DNA from: Desulfobacteraceae bacterium
GTDB lineage: Bacteria > Desulfobacterota > Desulfobacteria > Desulfobacterales > Desulfobacteraceae
Assembly (NCBI GenBank): GCA_016743945.1
Contig: JADGFI010000006.1
Span: 186,001-250,000, forward strand
Reading direction: 5' to 3'
Length of the DNA stretch: 64,000 nucleotides
Made by a program: the position numbers and the translations under genes. The first letter of the stretch is position 1, and every line of letters begins with the position of its first letter. This document shows positions 41,781 to 50,274 of this stretch, one piece after another. The notes under the pieces are model-generated. The model had not been told where the DNA came from, searched no databases, and saw nothing but the letters and a program-made list of their open reading frames with translations.

Positions 41781-43184
41781 CTATCCCTCTTTTCCCCTAG
41801 CATAGGCAATTGCCGCTCCGACAAAGGCGATTATGGCCCCGGACCCCATTACCTTTTGGAAGCTTGCCATAAAATAAGGGGCCATGGCCGGGGTATAGTT
41901 GTCAAGCCCCGCCCCTTTGGTCAAGTGGGCAAAAGAACTGGTAAAAATAGTGGTTGCAAAGGCCACTCCCATCACCATACCCAGGTTTCGGGCAGTGGCA
42001 GTGGCACCCGACGCAATCCCCCGCCGGACAATGGGAACTGCCCCCATTAGGGTCGTATTATTAGGGGATACGAACAATGCCGTCCCCACCCCGGCCAGTC
42101 CCATTCGCCACAAAATAGCAGGAATCTCCATTTCCGGTGAAAGAAAAATGAGTGACACGAGAGACAGACCCAGCAACACCATCCCGAACGAACACAAGAG
42201 TCTTGAGCCAAACCGGTCCGACAGGCCACCTGCTATAGGAGAAATAAATAAAAGAAAGAGAAAGGGCACAATCATGATACCCCCTGTCCTTGCGGCAGAA
42301 AAGCCACAGGGATAGGTCAGATAAAAGGGCATCATAAAGACGATGGTAAAAAGCGCGGCAAAAAGGATTCCAGATGCAGCAAGGGGCAGAACAAAGAGCC
42401 TGATTTTCAACAAATCAAGATCAAACAAGGGATGTGCACAATTTTTTGCATTGATGATAAAACCGGCACCGACAAGAGATGCTATTATCAGACAACCGAC
42501 AAATCTGAAGGATAAAATCCCCCATGTGGCCATCTGTGTCAACCCCAAAATTAAACAGGAAAGCCCAATCATCATTGTTAGACTGCCGATGTAATCCAGG
42601 GGTTCCCGGGAACCTTGGCCCCCGGGAATGGTTTTAAGCACAAAGACACCGGCAATGGTTGCCGCAATCCCAATGGGAATGTTGATATAAAAAATATACC
42701 GCCAGGACAGGTACTCCAGAATAAATCCGCCTGCCACAGGCCCCAGGGTGAGCCCTGCCGCCACCACAGCCCCAATCATCCCCAAGGCGCGGCCCCGCTG
42801 TTCTTTTTCAAATACATCTACAATCAAGGCAGGAGAACAGGCCATGAGCATGGACGCCCCAGCCCCCTGAGCCACACGGGCCATCACCAGGAACGAGACC
42901 GTGCCTGCCACTGCGCACAAAAAAGATCCCAGGGTGAACACAATGAACCCCACCACATATATGGACCGACGTCCTTTAATGTCCGAAAGCCGGCCAAAGG
43001 TCAGTAAAAGGGAAGAAACCGTCAGAAGATAGATGACCACCACCCATTGAATGGTAGAAATATCAGTGACCATCTCCTGCATGATATAAGGAAGGGCAAC
43101 GTTAACGATGCTCGAGTCCAGGGTTGACATAAAAATTGAGACGGCAACCAGGGAAAAAACTTTCCATTTTTTATTATAAACCAA
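41781..43184 (-). CDS. MFS drug/solute exporter of the DHA2 (EmrB/QacA) type
   Basis: The 467-residue membrane protein has about 13-14 predicted helices. It shows the DHA2 start (FMSTLDSSIVNVALPYIMQE), motif A in FGRLSDIKGRRSIYV, the Arg-containing VARVAQGAGASMLMACSPAL and motif C in AGLTLGPVAGGFILE. Such proton-driven antiporters export drugs or metabolites; the substrate is unknown. It is divergent from the gene at 43274, and both share a control region with a dyad at 43212-43227. The start follows GGGGG. Confidence 0.85.
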   Translation of the reverse strand: MVYNKKWKVFSLVAVSIFMSTLDSSIVNVALPYIMQEMVTDISTIQWVVVIYLLTVSSLLLTFGRLSDIKGRRSIYVVGFIVFTLGSFLCAVAGTVSFLVMARVAQGAGASMLMACSPALIVDVFEKEQRGRALGMIGAVVAAGLTLGPVAGGFILEYLSWRYIFYINIPIGIAATIAGVFVLKTIPGGQGSREPLDYIGSLTMMIGLSCLILGLTQMATWGILSFRFVGCLIIASLVGAGFIINAKNCAHPLFDLDLLKIRLFVLPLAASGILFAALFTIVFMMPFYLTYPCGFSAARTGGIMIVPFLFLLFISPIAGGLSDRFGSRLLCSFGMVLLGLSLVSLIFLSPEMEIPAILWRMGLAGVGTALFVSPNNTTLMGAVPIVRRGIASGATATARNLGMVMGVAFATTIFTSSFAHLTKGAGLDNYTPAMAPYFMASFQKVMGSGAIIAFVGAAIAYARGKEG

Positions 43185-43211
43185 TCATCCCCCCCCCATT
43201 CCATTCTTTAG

Positions 43212-43237
43212 ATAATCAAAAGATTATGTTATATAAT
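43212..43237. promoter_or_regulatory. Dyad and -10 box in a divergent promoter region
   Basis: ATAATC-AAAA-GATTAT (43212-43227) is followed by a consensus TATAAT at 43232-43237 for the plus strand, 37 bases before the ATG at 43274. On the minus strand, TTGTCA and TAATCT are 17 bases apart and could serve the exporter gene. The dyad overlaps both promoters. The -35 boxes are weak. Confidence 0.4.
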
Positions 43238-43273
43238 ATCGGTTGACAAGAAAAAACTATTAACGAGGAAACC

Positions 43274-43660
43274 ATGGCCACAATTAAAGATATTGTATTG
43301 ATCCATCTGGAAGATTCACCTGTTTCATTTGCAAGGGTTGAAAACATTTTACCCGATGCAAAAAAAGACTGGTATCAGATTAAATTGCTCATGCTTCAAA
43401 TTCCGCTGCAGGTGGTAACCTGGATATTAAAAGACGCGTATATCAACGGAGATGAATTTCATATGAACGGTAAAAAAATGAAACTTCAAACCGTTGAGTG
43501 CCCTGAAGAGATTCCCATGGCCTTCCCAGGGAACACCCAATCAGATCAGCCAAACCCCAAACTTGAATCCCATGGAAAAAAAGAAACCCCAGATGCCCAA
43601 ATCATTTCTTTTTCAGACCTGAAAAACAGACAAAAAGACCATGGGCCAGACCCCAAGTAA
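43274..43660 (+). CDS. Hypothetical protein (128 aa)
   Basis: I do not recognise this protein. Residues 1-80 look folded (IKDIVLIHLEDSPVSFARVE, YQIKLLMLQIPLQVVTWILK, NGDEFHMNGKKMKLQTVE), with strands and a helix. The rest is Pro/Asn/Lys rich and probably disordered, ending in IISFSDLKNRQKDHG. No membrane segment or metal motif is visible. ACGAGGAAACC precedes the ATG. The stop lies inside the next gene (20-base overlap), so the two are coupled. Confidence 0.6.
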   Translation: MATIKDIVLIHLEDSPVSFARVENILPDAKKDWYQIKLLMLQIPLQVVTWILKDAYINGDEFHMNGKKMKLQTVECPEEIPMAFPGNTQSDQPNPKLESHGKKETPDAQIISFSDLKNRQKDHGPDPK

Positions 43661-44555
43661 GATCATATCTGCATCGCGAAGAACCGATATCCCGGGATGG
43701 TACACGCCCTGGTTTCTGGACCGGATACAACAAGGATATTTCACCATCAAAAACCCCTATAACCGAATGGTTCGAAGGGTGGATGCCCGTCCCGAAAACA
43801 TCCATTCCATTGTTTTCTGGTCCAAAAACTTTGGCCCTTTTCTGGATCTCCATGCCGACCAGGTCCTGACAGAAATGGGATATCACCTCCATTTTAATTT
43901 CACCATTAACTCCCGGGTGACGCTTTTGGAACCAAAGCTGCCGGATCTATCTGCGAGACTTCACCAGGTAAGCCTTTTGTGCAAAAAGTTTGGGCCGGAT
44001 AACATCTCCTGGCGATTTGATCCCATCTGTTTTTATAGGATCGATAACAAAGATCTTAAAAACACCCTGGGCGATTTTACCATGATTGCCGAGGCCCTGG
44101 CCAAAATAGGCATCACCCGATGTGTCACCAGCTTTTACAATGGATATAAAAAAATTTTGGCACGGGTCTCCCATTTATCGTCCCGGGGCATTCCCCTTAT
44201 TTCCTTTGTCGACCCGACCCCAAAAGACAAACAACGCGTAATTGGGCGAATGGCAGATTATCTGGAGCCAAAAGGGATAACCCTGCACCTGTGCTGTGAG
44301 GCTTCTTTATTTACTGGTCTTGGAAAAGGTACCAAGGTTAAACAGAACGCCTGTATAGATGGAAAACGCCTTAAACACCTCCATGGAGGGAACCCCGAAA
44401 CCAGACGAGACTATGGACAACGATCCAAGCAAGGATGCAAGTGCAGTAAGGCCATCGACATAGGCTCCTATGAGACCCACCCTTGTTTCCATAATTGTTT
44501 GTTCTGTTATGCAAACACCGGCATTGATACCCAGATACGACAAGGCACCCTATGA
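43641..44555 (+). CDS. DUF1848 family protein (putative metal-cluster enzyme)
   Basis: The 304-residue protein begins with the hallmark IISASRRTDIPGWYTPWF and continues with VFWSKNFGPFL and DNISWRFDPICFY. It ends in a Cys-rich block (GCKCSKAIDIG, then HPCFHNCLFCYANTG) that resembles the CxxxCxxC motif of radical SAM enzymes and probably binds a 4Fe-4S cluster. The function of DUF1848 is unknown. The start overlaps the previous gene and the stop overlaps dusB by four bases, so the three form one operon. Confidence 0.82.
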   Translation: MGQTPSKIISASRRTDIPGWYTPWFLDRIQQGYFTIKNPYNRMVRRVDARPENIHSIVFWSKNFGPFLDLHADQVLTEMGYHLHFNFTINSRVTLLEPKLPDLSARLHQVSLLCKKFGPDNISWRFDPICFYRIDNKDLKNTLGDFTMIAEALAKIGITRCVTSFYNGYKKILARVSHLSSRGIPLISFVDPTPKDKQRVIGRMADYLEPKGITLHLCCEASLFTGLGKGTKVKQNACIDGKRLKHLHGGNPETRRDYGQRSKQGCKCSKAIDIGSYETHPCFHNCLFCYANTGIDTQIRQGTL

Positions 44556-45532
44556 TGAAAATCAAAAATCTTAAAATTCACGGCAAAACCTTTTTGGCCC
44601 CCTTGGCCGGCATCACCAATCTACCCTTTAGACGGCTTGTAAAAGAATGTGGATGTGCCGTGGTCTGTTCTGAAATGGTCAGTGCCAAGGGTATTTTTTA
44701 TAATTCGAAAAATACCGTAACCCTGATGACCTCCCGGGAAGATGAACGTCCCTTGTCCGTCCAATTGTTTGGATCAGAACCACAATCCATGGCCCAGGCA
44801 GCCGCATTTGTGGAAAACATGGGGGTGGCAGATATCATTGACATCAATTTTGGCTGCAGCGTAAAAAAAGTGGTAAAACAAGGAGCTGGCGTGGCACTGA
44901 TGAAAGAACCCAAGACCAGTGAAGCCATTTTAAGGGCCGTCCGGAAAGCCACAGATCTTCCCCTTACCATCAAAATAAGATCCGGCTGGGACAGGTCCGG
45001 CCTCCAGGCCTTTGCCCTTGCCAACATCGCCCAGGATGCAGGGGTAGATGCCATCGCCATCCATCCCAGAACTGCGGCCCAGGGCTTCAAAGGCCATGCG
45101 AACTGGGACCATATCCAGCAGCTAAAGCAGACCCTTTCGATTCCTGTCATCGGCAACGGGGACATCAACTCAGTGGAGGATGCCGCCAGAATGTTTTCAC
45201 AAACAAATTGTGATGCCGTAATGGTGGGACGGGCAGCCATGTCCAACCCCTATCTTTTGTCCCAGATAGAAGACTATGTGAACAGGGGAAGCTATAAAAC
45301 CCCTGAACCAAGAGACATATTCCGGAAAATGGAACGCTTGATTGAATTATATGTGGCCTATTTTGGCGAAACCCATGCCTATAGGATGCTCAGGGGACGG
45401 CTCGCCTGGTTCGTAAAAGGATTGCCCGGATGTTCCGCCGTTAGACGAGACCTGGCCCGGATAGAAACATCCGGCCAGGCCCTGGAACTCATCAGGGCAT
45501 ATGAAACCCCAATGGGAATTAATGCAGATTAA
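44552..45532 (+). CDS. dusB: tRNA-dihydrouridine synthase B
   Basis: The 326-residue FMN enzyme reduces uridines in the D loop of tRNA (position 17 in E. coli). It shows LAPLAGITNLPFRRLVKECG, SVQLFGSEPQSMAQAA, the catalytic Cys in INFGCSVKKVVKQGAGVAL (CS where CP is usual), TIKIRSGWD, IHPRTAAQGFKG, VIGNGDI and VMVGRAAMSNPYL. The C-terminal helical domain includes MLRGRLAWFVKGLPG. The start at 44552 overlaps the previous stop. The stop overlaps the queF stop on the opposite strand by four bases. Confidence 0.9.
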   Translation: MMKIKNLKIHGKTFLAPLAGITNLPFRRLVKECGCAVVCSEMVSAKGIFYNSKNTVTLMTSREDERPLSVQLFGSEPQSMAQAAAFVENMGVADIIDINFGCSVKKVVKQGAGVALMKEPKTSEAILRAVRKATDLPLTIKIRSGWDRSGLQAFALANIAQDAGVDAIAIHPRTAAQGFKGHANWDHIQQLKQTLSIPVIGNGDINSVEDAARMFSQTNCDAVMVGRAAMSNPYLLSQIEDYVNRGSYKTPEPRDIFRKMERLIELYVAYFGETHAYRMLRGRLAWFVKGLPGCSAVRRDLARIETSGQALELIRAYETPMGINAD

Positions 45533-45933
45533 TTTTTTATATATTCCGCGGTGGCAAGGGAACTGACACCACCCCGGGGGGTAAATTCTCCGGTAACCTT
45601 CATGCGAAGCGGTGCTAGGACCTCAACCAGGTCGTCTAAAATTTTATTAATGACATGCTCATAAAACATGCCCACATTTCTGTACTGCAACAAATAATAC
45701 TTCAGGGATTTGAGTTCAATAATCTGGGAATCCGGCCGATAATCGATGGTGATGCACCCATTGTCCGGTAACCCTGTCATGGGACATACAGAGGTATACT
45801 CGGGCTGTTTGATGGTAATATCAATACTCCTCTTGGATTTGTAGGCATATTCAAGAGGTTCCAGAAGGTCTGTTTTAATCACATCGGGTGTGTCAACTTT
45901 AAACGGTGTCGTGTATTGTTTATTTTCAATCAT
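45529..45933 (-). CDS. queF: NADPH-dependent preQ0 reductase QueF
   Basis: QueF reduces the nitrile of preQ0 to preQ1 in queuosine biosynthesis. The 134-residue, unimodular form has the catalytic Cys50 in EYTSVCPMTGLPDNG, Asp57 and the motif ELKSLKYYLLQYRNVGMFYE with E73 and a nearby His93. The length matches the short YkvM-type class. It converges with dusB, another tRNA-modification gene. Confidence 0.93.
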   Translation of the reverse strand: MIENKQYTTPFKVDTPDVIKTDLLEPLEYAYKSKRSIDITIKQPEYTSVCPMTGLPDNGCITIDYRPDSQIIELKSLKYYLLQYRNVGMFYEHVINKILDDLVEVLAPLRMKVTGEFTPRGGVSSLATAEYIKN

Positions 45934-46101
45934 CTTGAATCCTTAAATTTTGGTATATATCGGAAGTCTGTCGTTTTCTTGCCAGATATGATATCATAAG
46001 GGCTGATTTCTTTCAATTTAATTCAATGGGCTGTCCAGGACGGTCCGGCGAACACGAAAATCAGTTGACAGCATCAACTTGGTGTCAATCATAAAAAAAG
46101 C

Positions 46102-46130
46102 TTGACAAAGGAAGACAGAAAAAGGATAAA
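46102..46130 (+). promoter_or_regulatory. Sigma-70-like promoter upstream of the PAAR-repeat gene
   Basis: TTGACA at 46102-46107 and GATAAA at 46125-46130 are separated by 17 bases. The start codon at 46278 lies about 140 bases downstream. The gap 45934-46277 contains nothing else I can identify. Confidence 0.45.
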
Positions 46131-46277
46131 TATCGGAATTTCATAAAAAATGCTGACAGATAGAAATCCCGCAAGTTCGCTTTCGATCCAAAGGGTTGAA
46201 ATTCTAAGCACTAACATTGTCCGGCATCAATTCAGCCGACAGATATTATATTAGATCCCAAGGAGGATATTAATTAA

Positions 46278-47192
46278 ATGAACGACTTTTTGCAAAGCCT
46301 TCGTAATGGTCAGGCAGAAAAACCGCGCACACCCAAAACGCGAAAAAATTCTGACACATCATACCAGTACACCAACAATTCCAGATTCAATTCCTATGGT
46401 GGGGGGGGCGGATACCAAAACAACCGAAGCCATCAAATGAAACGACCACAGTCCCAGGGCATGCCCCACCAGATGGGCAACCAGATTCCAGCTGAAGATG
46501 CAAACATAACCTTGCTTGCCGATATTCTGGACACACTTTCCAACCATGTTGAAACCCTGGTAAAAAATCAGGATTACATGGTCAACATCCAGGAAAGAAC
46601 AGCAGACATGTTGGAACGCCAGGCCATTGCCATTGAACGCATTGCAGCCCATTTAAACCTTTCTCCGGAAATGGATGATCTCACCGATAGAACCCACACC
46701 GATCCAGATGTACAACCGGCATTTGAAAACCATTATACGACCTCCCGGGAACCGGAAAAGACAACGGAAGACAACCTGGGAAATAGCTGGGAAGAACCTG
46801 TTGTGAAACCTGCTGCAAGACCTGCTGCAAGACCTGCTGCAAGACCTGCTGCAAGACCTGCTGCAAAAGAGGCAAAAAAAATGCTGGCGACCCCTTCGGT
46901 CAAAAAAGTTGACACCAGCAAACCGGTTTTAAGGAAACGCAGAAAAGTGGTGGCAAAAGAAACCATTGCACCCGAAACCACGAAAGCGCCAAAGCCATCA
47001 AGGTCACCAAAGTCAATTGATACGAAACTGATGCCCCGGGATGCCGTCATGGATATAATCGAAAGCATGCGCAAAGAAGGTGCTACATTTGATCAGGTTG
47101 CCAAACGACTGGTTGACCTGGGACAACCGACTTTTTCAGGCCGTGGCGAATGGCATGCTCAGACCATCCACAGGCTTTGCAGCAAAAAATAA
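46278..47192 (+). CDS. Hypothetical protein with PAAR tract and putative DNA-binding tail (304 aa)
   Basis: No known family was recognised as a whole. The N terminus (1-65) is disordered, rich in Asn, Gln and Gly. Residues 75-135 form a helical coil (LLADILDTLSNHVETLVKNQ; ERQAIAIERIAAHL). Residues 177-197 are five PAAR/PAAK units made by a 12-base DNA repeat, followed by a basic Lys/Pro-rich tract. The last 50 residues (AVMDIIESMRKEGATFDQVA, KRLVDLGQPTFSGRGEWHAQ, TIHRLC) resemble the helical domain that ends many serine recombinases and helps bind DNA. A nucleoid- or DNA-associated role is possible; this is inference. AAGGAGG precedes the ATG at 11 bases. Confidence 0.65.
   Translation: MNDFLQSLRNGQAEKPRTPKTRKNSDTSYQYTNNSRFNSYGGGGGYQNNRSHQMKRPQSQGMPHQMGNQIPAEDANITLLADILDTLSNHVETLVKNQDYMVNIQERTADMLERQAIAIERIAAHLNLSPEMDDLTDRTHTDPDVQPAFENHYTTSREPEKTTEDNLGNSWEEPVVKPAARPAARPAARPAARPAAKEAKKMLATPSVKKVDTSKPVLRKRRKVVAKETIAPETTKAPKPSRSPKSIDTKLMPRDAVMDIIESMRKEGATFDQVAKRLVDLGQPTFSGRGEWHAQTIHRLCSKK
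46809..46868 (+). repeat. 12-base tandem repeat, five copies
   Basis: CCTGCTGCAAGA is repeated four times exactly and a fifth time with one change (CCTGCTGCAAAA), coding PAAR units. The near identity of codons points to recent slippage expansion, so copy number may vary between strains. Confidence 0.9.
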
Positions 47193-47234
47193 ATTGAATT
47201 TCGATTAGATTTACCCATTAGAATAAAAGAAAAT

Positions 47235-47275
47235 AGCGAAAAAGGCTACTCCAGGCTTTTTTCGCTGTTTATTTT
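47235..47275. terminator. Bidirectional terminator between convergent genes
   Basis: AGCGAAAAA (47235-47243) pairs with TTTTTCGCT (47258-47266). The A and T runs in the arms supply U tracts for both directions. It sits between the PAAR gene and the convergent HNH gene, whose stop at 47269-47271 lies just beside the hairpin. Confidence 0.7.
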
Positions 47276-47568
47276 CTTATACGCTCCATATACCCTTCCC
47301 ATTCAGCGGGCAGCAAACTACTTTTTTGGGTATTGCAGTCCTTGCAACAGGGAACCAGATTGAATTTTTCAGATCGCCCCCCCCGACCAATGGGGATAAT
47401 ATGGTCCATGGTCAGTTCTGCCGGAAGAAAATTTGCTTGGCAATAGTGACAGACACCAAGGGATCTTTTTCGTTTCCACCACTGGCTTGCCCTTATTTTC
47501 CGAGCACGGGCCCGTTCTTTTTTCACGGTCGCCTCATCAATAAAGGCAAAGTAGGGGTCCACGTCCAC
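47269..47568 (-). CDS. HNH endonuclease family protein
   Basis: The 99-residue protein is a compact HNH nuclease: a zinc pair C40/C43 (CHYC), the catalytic core TMDHIIPIGRGGRSEKFNLV with D55-H56, and a second Cys pair (CCKDCN, C75/C78). Small stand-alone HNH proteins of this kind often act in DNA repair, restriction or mobile elements; here the position after era suggests a chromosomal role. The start seems to be GTG at 47568, overlapping the zone of the era stop, with no clear ribosome-binding site, so it probably depends on coupling. Confidence 0.82.
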   Translation of the reverse strand: MDVDPYFAFIDEATVKKERARARKIRASQWWKRKRSLGVCHYCQANFLPAELTMDHIIPIGRGGRSEKFNLVPCCKDCNTQKSSLLPAEWEGYMERIRK

Positions 47569-47569
47569 C

Positions 47570-48454
47570 CTAGTACCCGAACTCGTTCAATGCCTTTGCA
47601 TTGCTGATCCAGTCCTTTGTCACTTTGACAAACAGCTTGAGCAGCACCTTAGATCCTGTCATCTTCTCAATGTCGATTCGCGCCTTGGTGCCTATCTGGG
47701 TCAGCATGGACCCTTTTTTTCCGATGATAATCCCCTTTTGTGAATCCCTCACCACATGAATGCTGGCATGGATGACGATGAGCTTTTTTTCCACATCAAA
47801 GGCATCTACGGTGACGGCGCTGGAATAGGGGATCTCCATGCCAGTCAACCGAAACACCTTTTCCCGTATAATTTCTTTGACCATAAATTTTTCAGACACA
47901 TCGGTAAAGGTTTCTTCCGGATAAAGCCTGGGACCTATGCTTAGGGAAGATTCTACTTCTGTCAGCAATTGCTCCACCTGAATATTTTTCTTGGCCGACA
48001 CCGGGATAATCGCATGGAAATCAAACAAGTCCTTAAATTCTTCCACCAGGCAAAAAACCTGTGCCTTTTGGGCCAGATCAATTTTATTCAAGGCCAGAAC
48101 AACGGGTTTACCTGTTTTGTTCAATTGGGCGACAATAAGCTTTTCCGAAGAAAAATTTCTGGAGGAGGCATCCACCATGAACAAAACCACATCCACGTCT
48201 GCCATGGCCAGCATGGCCTGGTCCACAATTCGCTTGTTCAACAAAGTGTTGCTTTTATGAATTCCCGGCGTGTCCACAAAAATAATCTGGGAAAAGGGTC
48301 TGTTTACGATGCCCAGGATTCTATCCCGGGTGGTCTGGGGTTTTTTGGAGGTAATGGAAATTTTTTGACCCAGCACCTGATTGAGCAGGGTGGATTTCCC
48401 TGCATTGGGCGCCCCGATAATACCCACAAATCCCGAACGAATTTCTTCTTTCAT
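47570..48454 (-). CDS. era: GTPase Era (16S rRNA-binding)
   Basis: Era is an essential GTPase that binds the 3' end of 16S rRNA during small-subunit maturation. The 294-residue product has G1 GIIGAPNAGKSTLLNQ, G2 TTRDR, G3 DTPGIHK, G4 NKID and a C-terminal KH domain (KGIIIGKKGSMLTQIGTKAR). The in-frame region extends to 48472, but the ATG at 48454 (MKEEIRSGF) follows AAGGGGA. It lies 10 bases after engB. Confidence 0.95.
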   Translation of the reverse strand: MKEEIRSGFVGIIGAPNAGKSTLLNQVLGQKISITSKKPQTTRDRILGIVNRPFSQIIFVDTPGIHKSNTLLNKRIVDQAMLAMADVDVVLFMVDASSRNFSSEKLIVAQLNKTGKPVVLALNKIDLAQKAQVFCLVEEFKDLFDFHAIIPVSAKKNIQVEQLLTEVESSLSIGPRLYPEETFTDVSEKFMVKEIIREKVFRLTGMEIPYSSAVTVDAFDVEKKLIVIHASIHVVRDSQKGIIIGKKGSMLTQIGTKARIDIEKMTGSKVLLKLFVKVTKDWISNAKALNEFGY

Positions 48455-48464
48455 GCAATCCCCT

Positions 48465-49058
48465 TTATTCATTATGCCAGTCGATCAGGTTATTGATTTC
48501 ATCCAAAACCGTCTCCCTGCCCTGACGGGTTTTGGTTGAAAAAAGGATCACCCCCTGCTCTTCCCGGTTCAATTGGGAACAGATGGCAGTAAGCCTTTTT
48601 GCCTGTTTTGTTTTGGACAATTTGTCCGCCTTGGTCAAAATAATCAAATAAGGCGTCCCATTGGATTCCAGCCATTTTACCAGGCCAAACTCCTCTTTCC
48701 CAGGATCCCGGCGAATATCAATGAGCAACACCAAACCGATAAGACTGGCCCGCTTGGAAAGGTAGAGTTCCACCATGGGCTGCCACTGGGCCCTGATTTT
48801 TTTGGATACCTTGGCATACCCATATCCGGGCAGATCCACAAAGGACATATCCCCATTGACCAGGAAAAAATTAATCAATTGGGTACACCCTGGCTTGGAG
48901 CTGGTTTTTACCATGCCTTTCCGCTGGATCAAGGTATTGATCAAAGAAGATTTTCCCACATTGGAACGGCCGGCAAAGCCAATTTCCGGAAAATCGTATT
49001 CAGGATACTGATCCGGCTTGACAGCACTTTTTACAAATTCTACATCTTTAATTTTCAT
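48465..49058 (-). CDS. engB: Ribosome biogenesis GTPase EngB/YsxC
   Basis: EngB is a small GTPase needed for large-subunit assembly. The 197-residue product shows G1 GFAGRSNVGKSSLINTL, G3 VDLPGYGYAKVSK, G4 LTKADKL and the family segment KPGCTQLINFFLVNGDMSFV. The length is typical. It is the first gene of an engB-era-HNH cluster, about 55 bases after the aminotransferase gene end. Confidence 0.95.
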   Translation of the reverse strand: MKIKDVEFVKSAVKPDQYPEYDFPEIGFAGRSNVGKSSLINTLIQRKGMVKTSSKPGCTQLINFFLVNGDMSFVDLPGYGYAKVSKKIRAQWQPMVELYLSKRASLIGLVLLIDIRRDPGKEEFGLVKWLESNGTPYLIILTKADKLSKTKQAKRLTAICSQLNREEQGVILFSTKTRQGRETVLDEINNLIDWHNE

Positions 49059-49112
49059 AGATTTCTTTAGCCTATGGTATAGAGTATACCGGTATAAATC
49101 AACCGGTATACT

Positions 49113-50273
49113 TTAACCATGGTATTCTTTTAAATAGGTTTCCATTCGGTCCATGCCCAGGATCAGATTTTCCATTGAGTTTGCATAGGAAAACCGCAAA
49201 TATCCTTCCCCGCTGGCACCGAAATCGATTCCCGGTGTCACCCCGATGTGGGCTTTGTCTAGGATATCAAAGGCAAGGGAATAGGAATCATTGGAAATAT
49301 GCTTGGCATTGACAAAGACATAAAAGGCACCGGTGGGTTCCACCTTTATGTCAAACCCCATGGCCTTAAGCCTGCCAATCACATAAAGGCGGCGGGTATT
49401 ATAAATTTTGCGCATCTCGTCTGTTTCTTGTTTGGCATCTGTCAAGGCAGCAGCACCAGCCAGCTGGATCACGGAATTGGCACAGATGAAAAAATTTTGC
49501 TGGAGTACCTGCAGGGGTCTTACGAAATGGGGAGGGGCAATCAAATATCCCAGTCGCAGGCCGGTCATTGCAAAGAGTTTTGAAAATCCGTTGAGCACAA
49601 AGGCCTTGTCGGTAAACTCCAATATGGAATGGTCCTGGCCTTCGTATACCAGCCCATGGTAGATCTCATCTGAAATAATATACAGCCCGTGGGACTCGGC
49701 CACTGCTACGATCTCCTCCATCCGGTCCTTGGGGATCACATTCCCCGTCGGGTTAGACGGAGAATTAATAAAGATGGCCTTGGTCCTTGGGGTGATGGCA
49801 GCCTCAATGGCTTCTGGGGTATAAACAAACCCCTCATCCTCAACAACCTTTACCGGAACAGGAACCCCCTGTACATAATTGATAAAATTGGCATAACAGG
49901 CATAGTGGGGATCAGAAATAATGATCTCATCCCCGGGGTCCACCAGTGCGGAAAAGAGCAGAAGCATGGCAGGAGAGGTACCCGAAGTCACAAGGATCTG
50001 CCCCGGATCCACCCGGGTATCGTAGGTATCTTTGTGGTAGCGGCTGATGGCATCCCTAAGGCGAATATCCCCAAGACTGTGGGTATAGCAGGTTTCATTA
50101 TTGGAGAAGGCCTCAATACCCACCCTGTTGACGCACTCGGGCACATTAAAATCCGGTTCCCCGATTTCCATGTGCACCACCTCAATCCCCTGGGCCTCCA
50201 TTTTATGGATCTTTTCTAAAATGTCCATCACAATAAAGGGGGTAATATTTTCACAACGCCTGGCAACCGTCAT
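49113..50273 (-). CDS. Class I/II PLP aminotransferase
   Basis: The 386-residue fold-type I aminotransferase has EIGEPDFNVP near the N terminus, SPSNPTGNVIP, DEIYHGLVYEG and the Schiff-base Lys in LNGFSKLFAMTGLRLGYLIA. The C terminus keeps the substrate Arg region (EGYLRFSYANS). It is closest to aspartate/aromatic aminotransferases. It starts one base after hisG, so a histidine-pathway role (histidinol phosphate) or general amino acid role is possible; the substrate is not certain. Confidence 0.87.
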   Translation of the reverse strand: MTVARRCENITPFIVMDILEKIHKMEAQGIEVVHMEIGEPDFNVPECVNRVGIEAFSNNETCYTHSLGDIRLRDAISRYHKDTYDTRVDPGQILVTSGTSPAMLLLFSALVDPGDEIIISDPHYACYANFINYVQGVPVPVKVVEDEGFVYTPEAIEAAITPRTKAIFINSPSNPTGNVIPKDRMEEIVAVAESHGLYIISDEIYHGLVYEGQDHSILEFTDKAFVLNGFSKLFAMTGLRLGYLIAPPHFVRPLQVLQQNFFICANSVIQLAGAAALTDAKQETDEMRKIYNTRRLYVIGRLKAMGFDIKVEPTGAFYVFVNAKHISNDSYSLAFDILDKAHIGVTPGIDFGASGEGYLRFSYANSMENLILGMDRMETYLKEYHG

Positions 50274-50274
50274 T

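Noticed and set aside
47269..47568. HNH gene as part of a group I/II intron or phage
   Set aside because: No intron RNA structure, integrase or phage genes lie nearby; it sits in an ordinary engB-era cluster.
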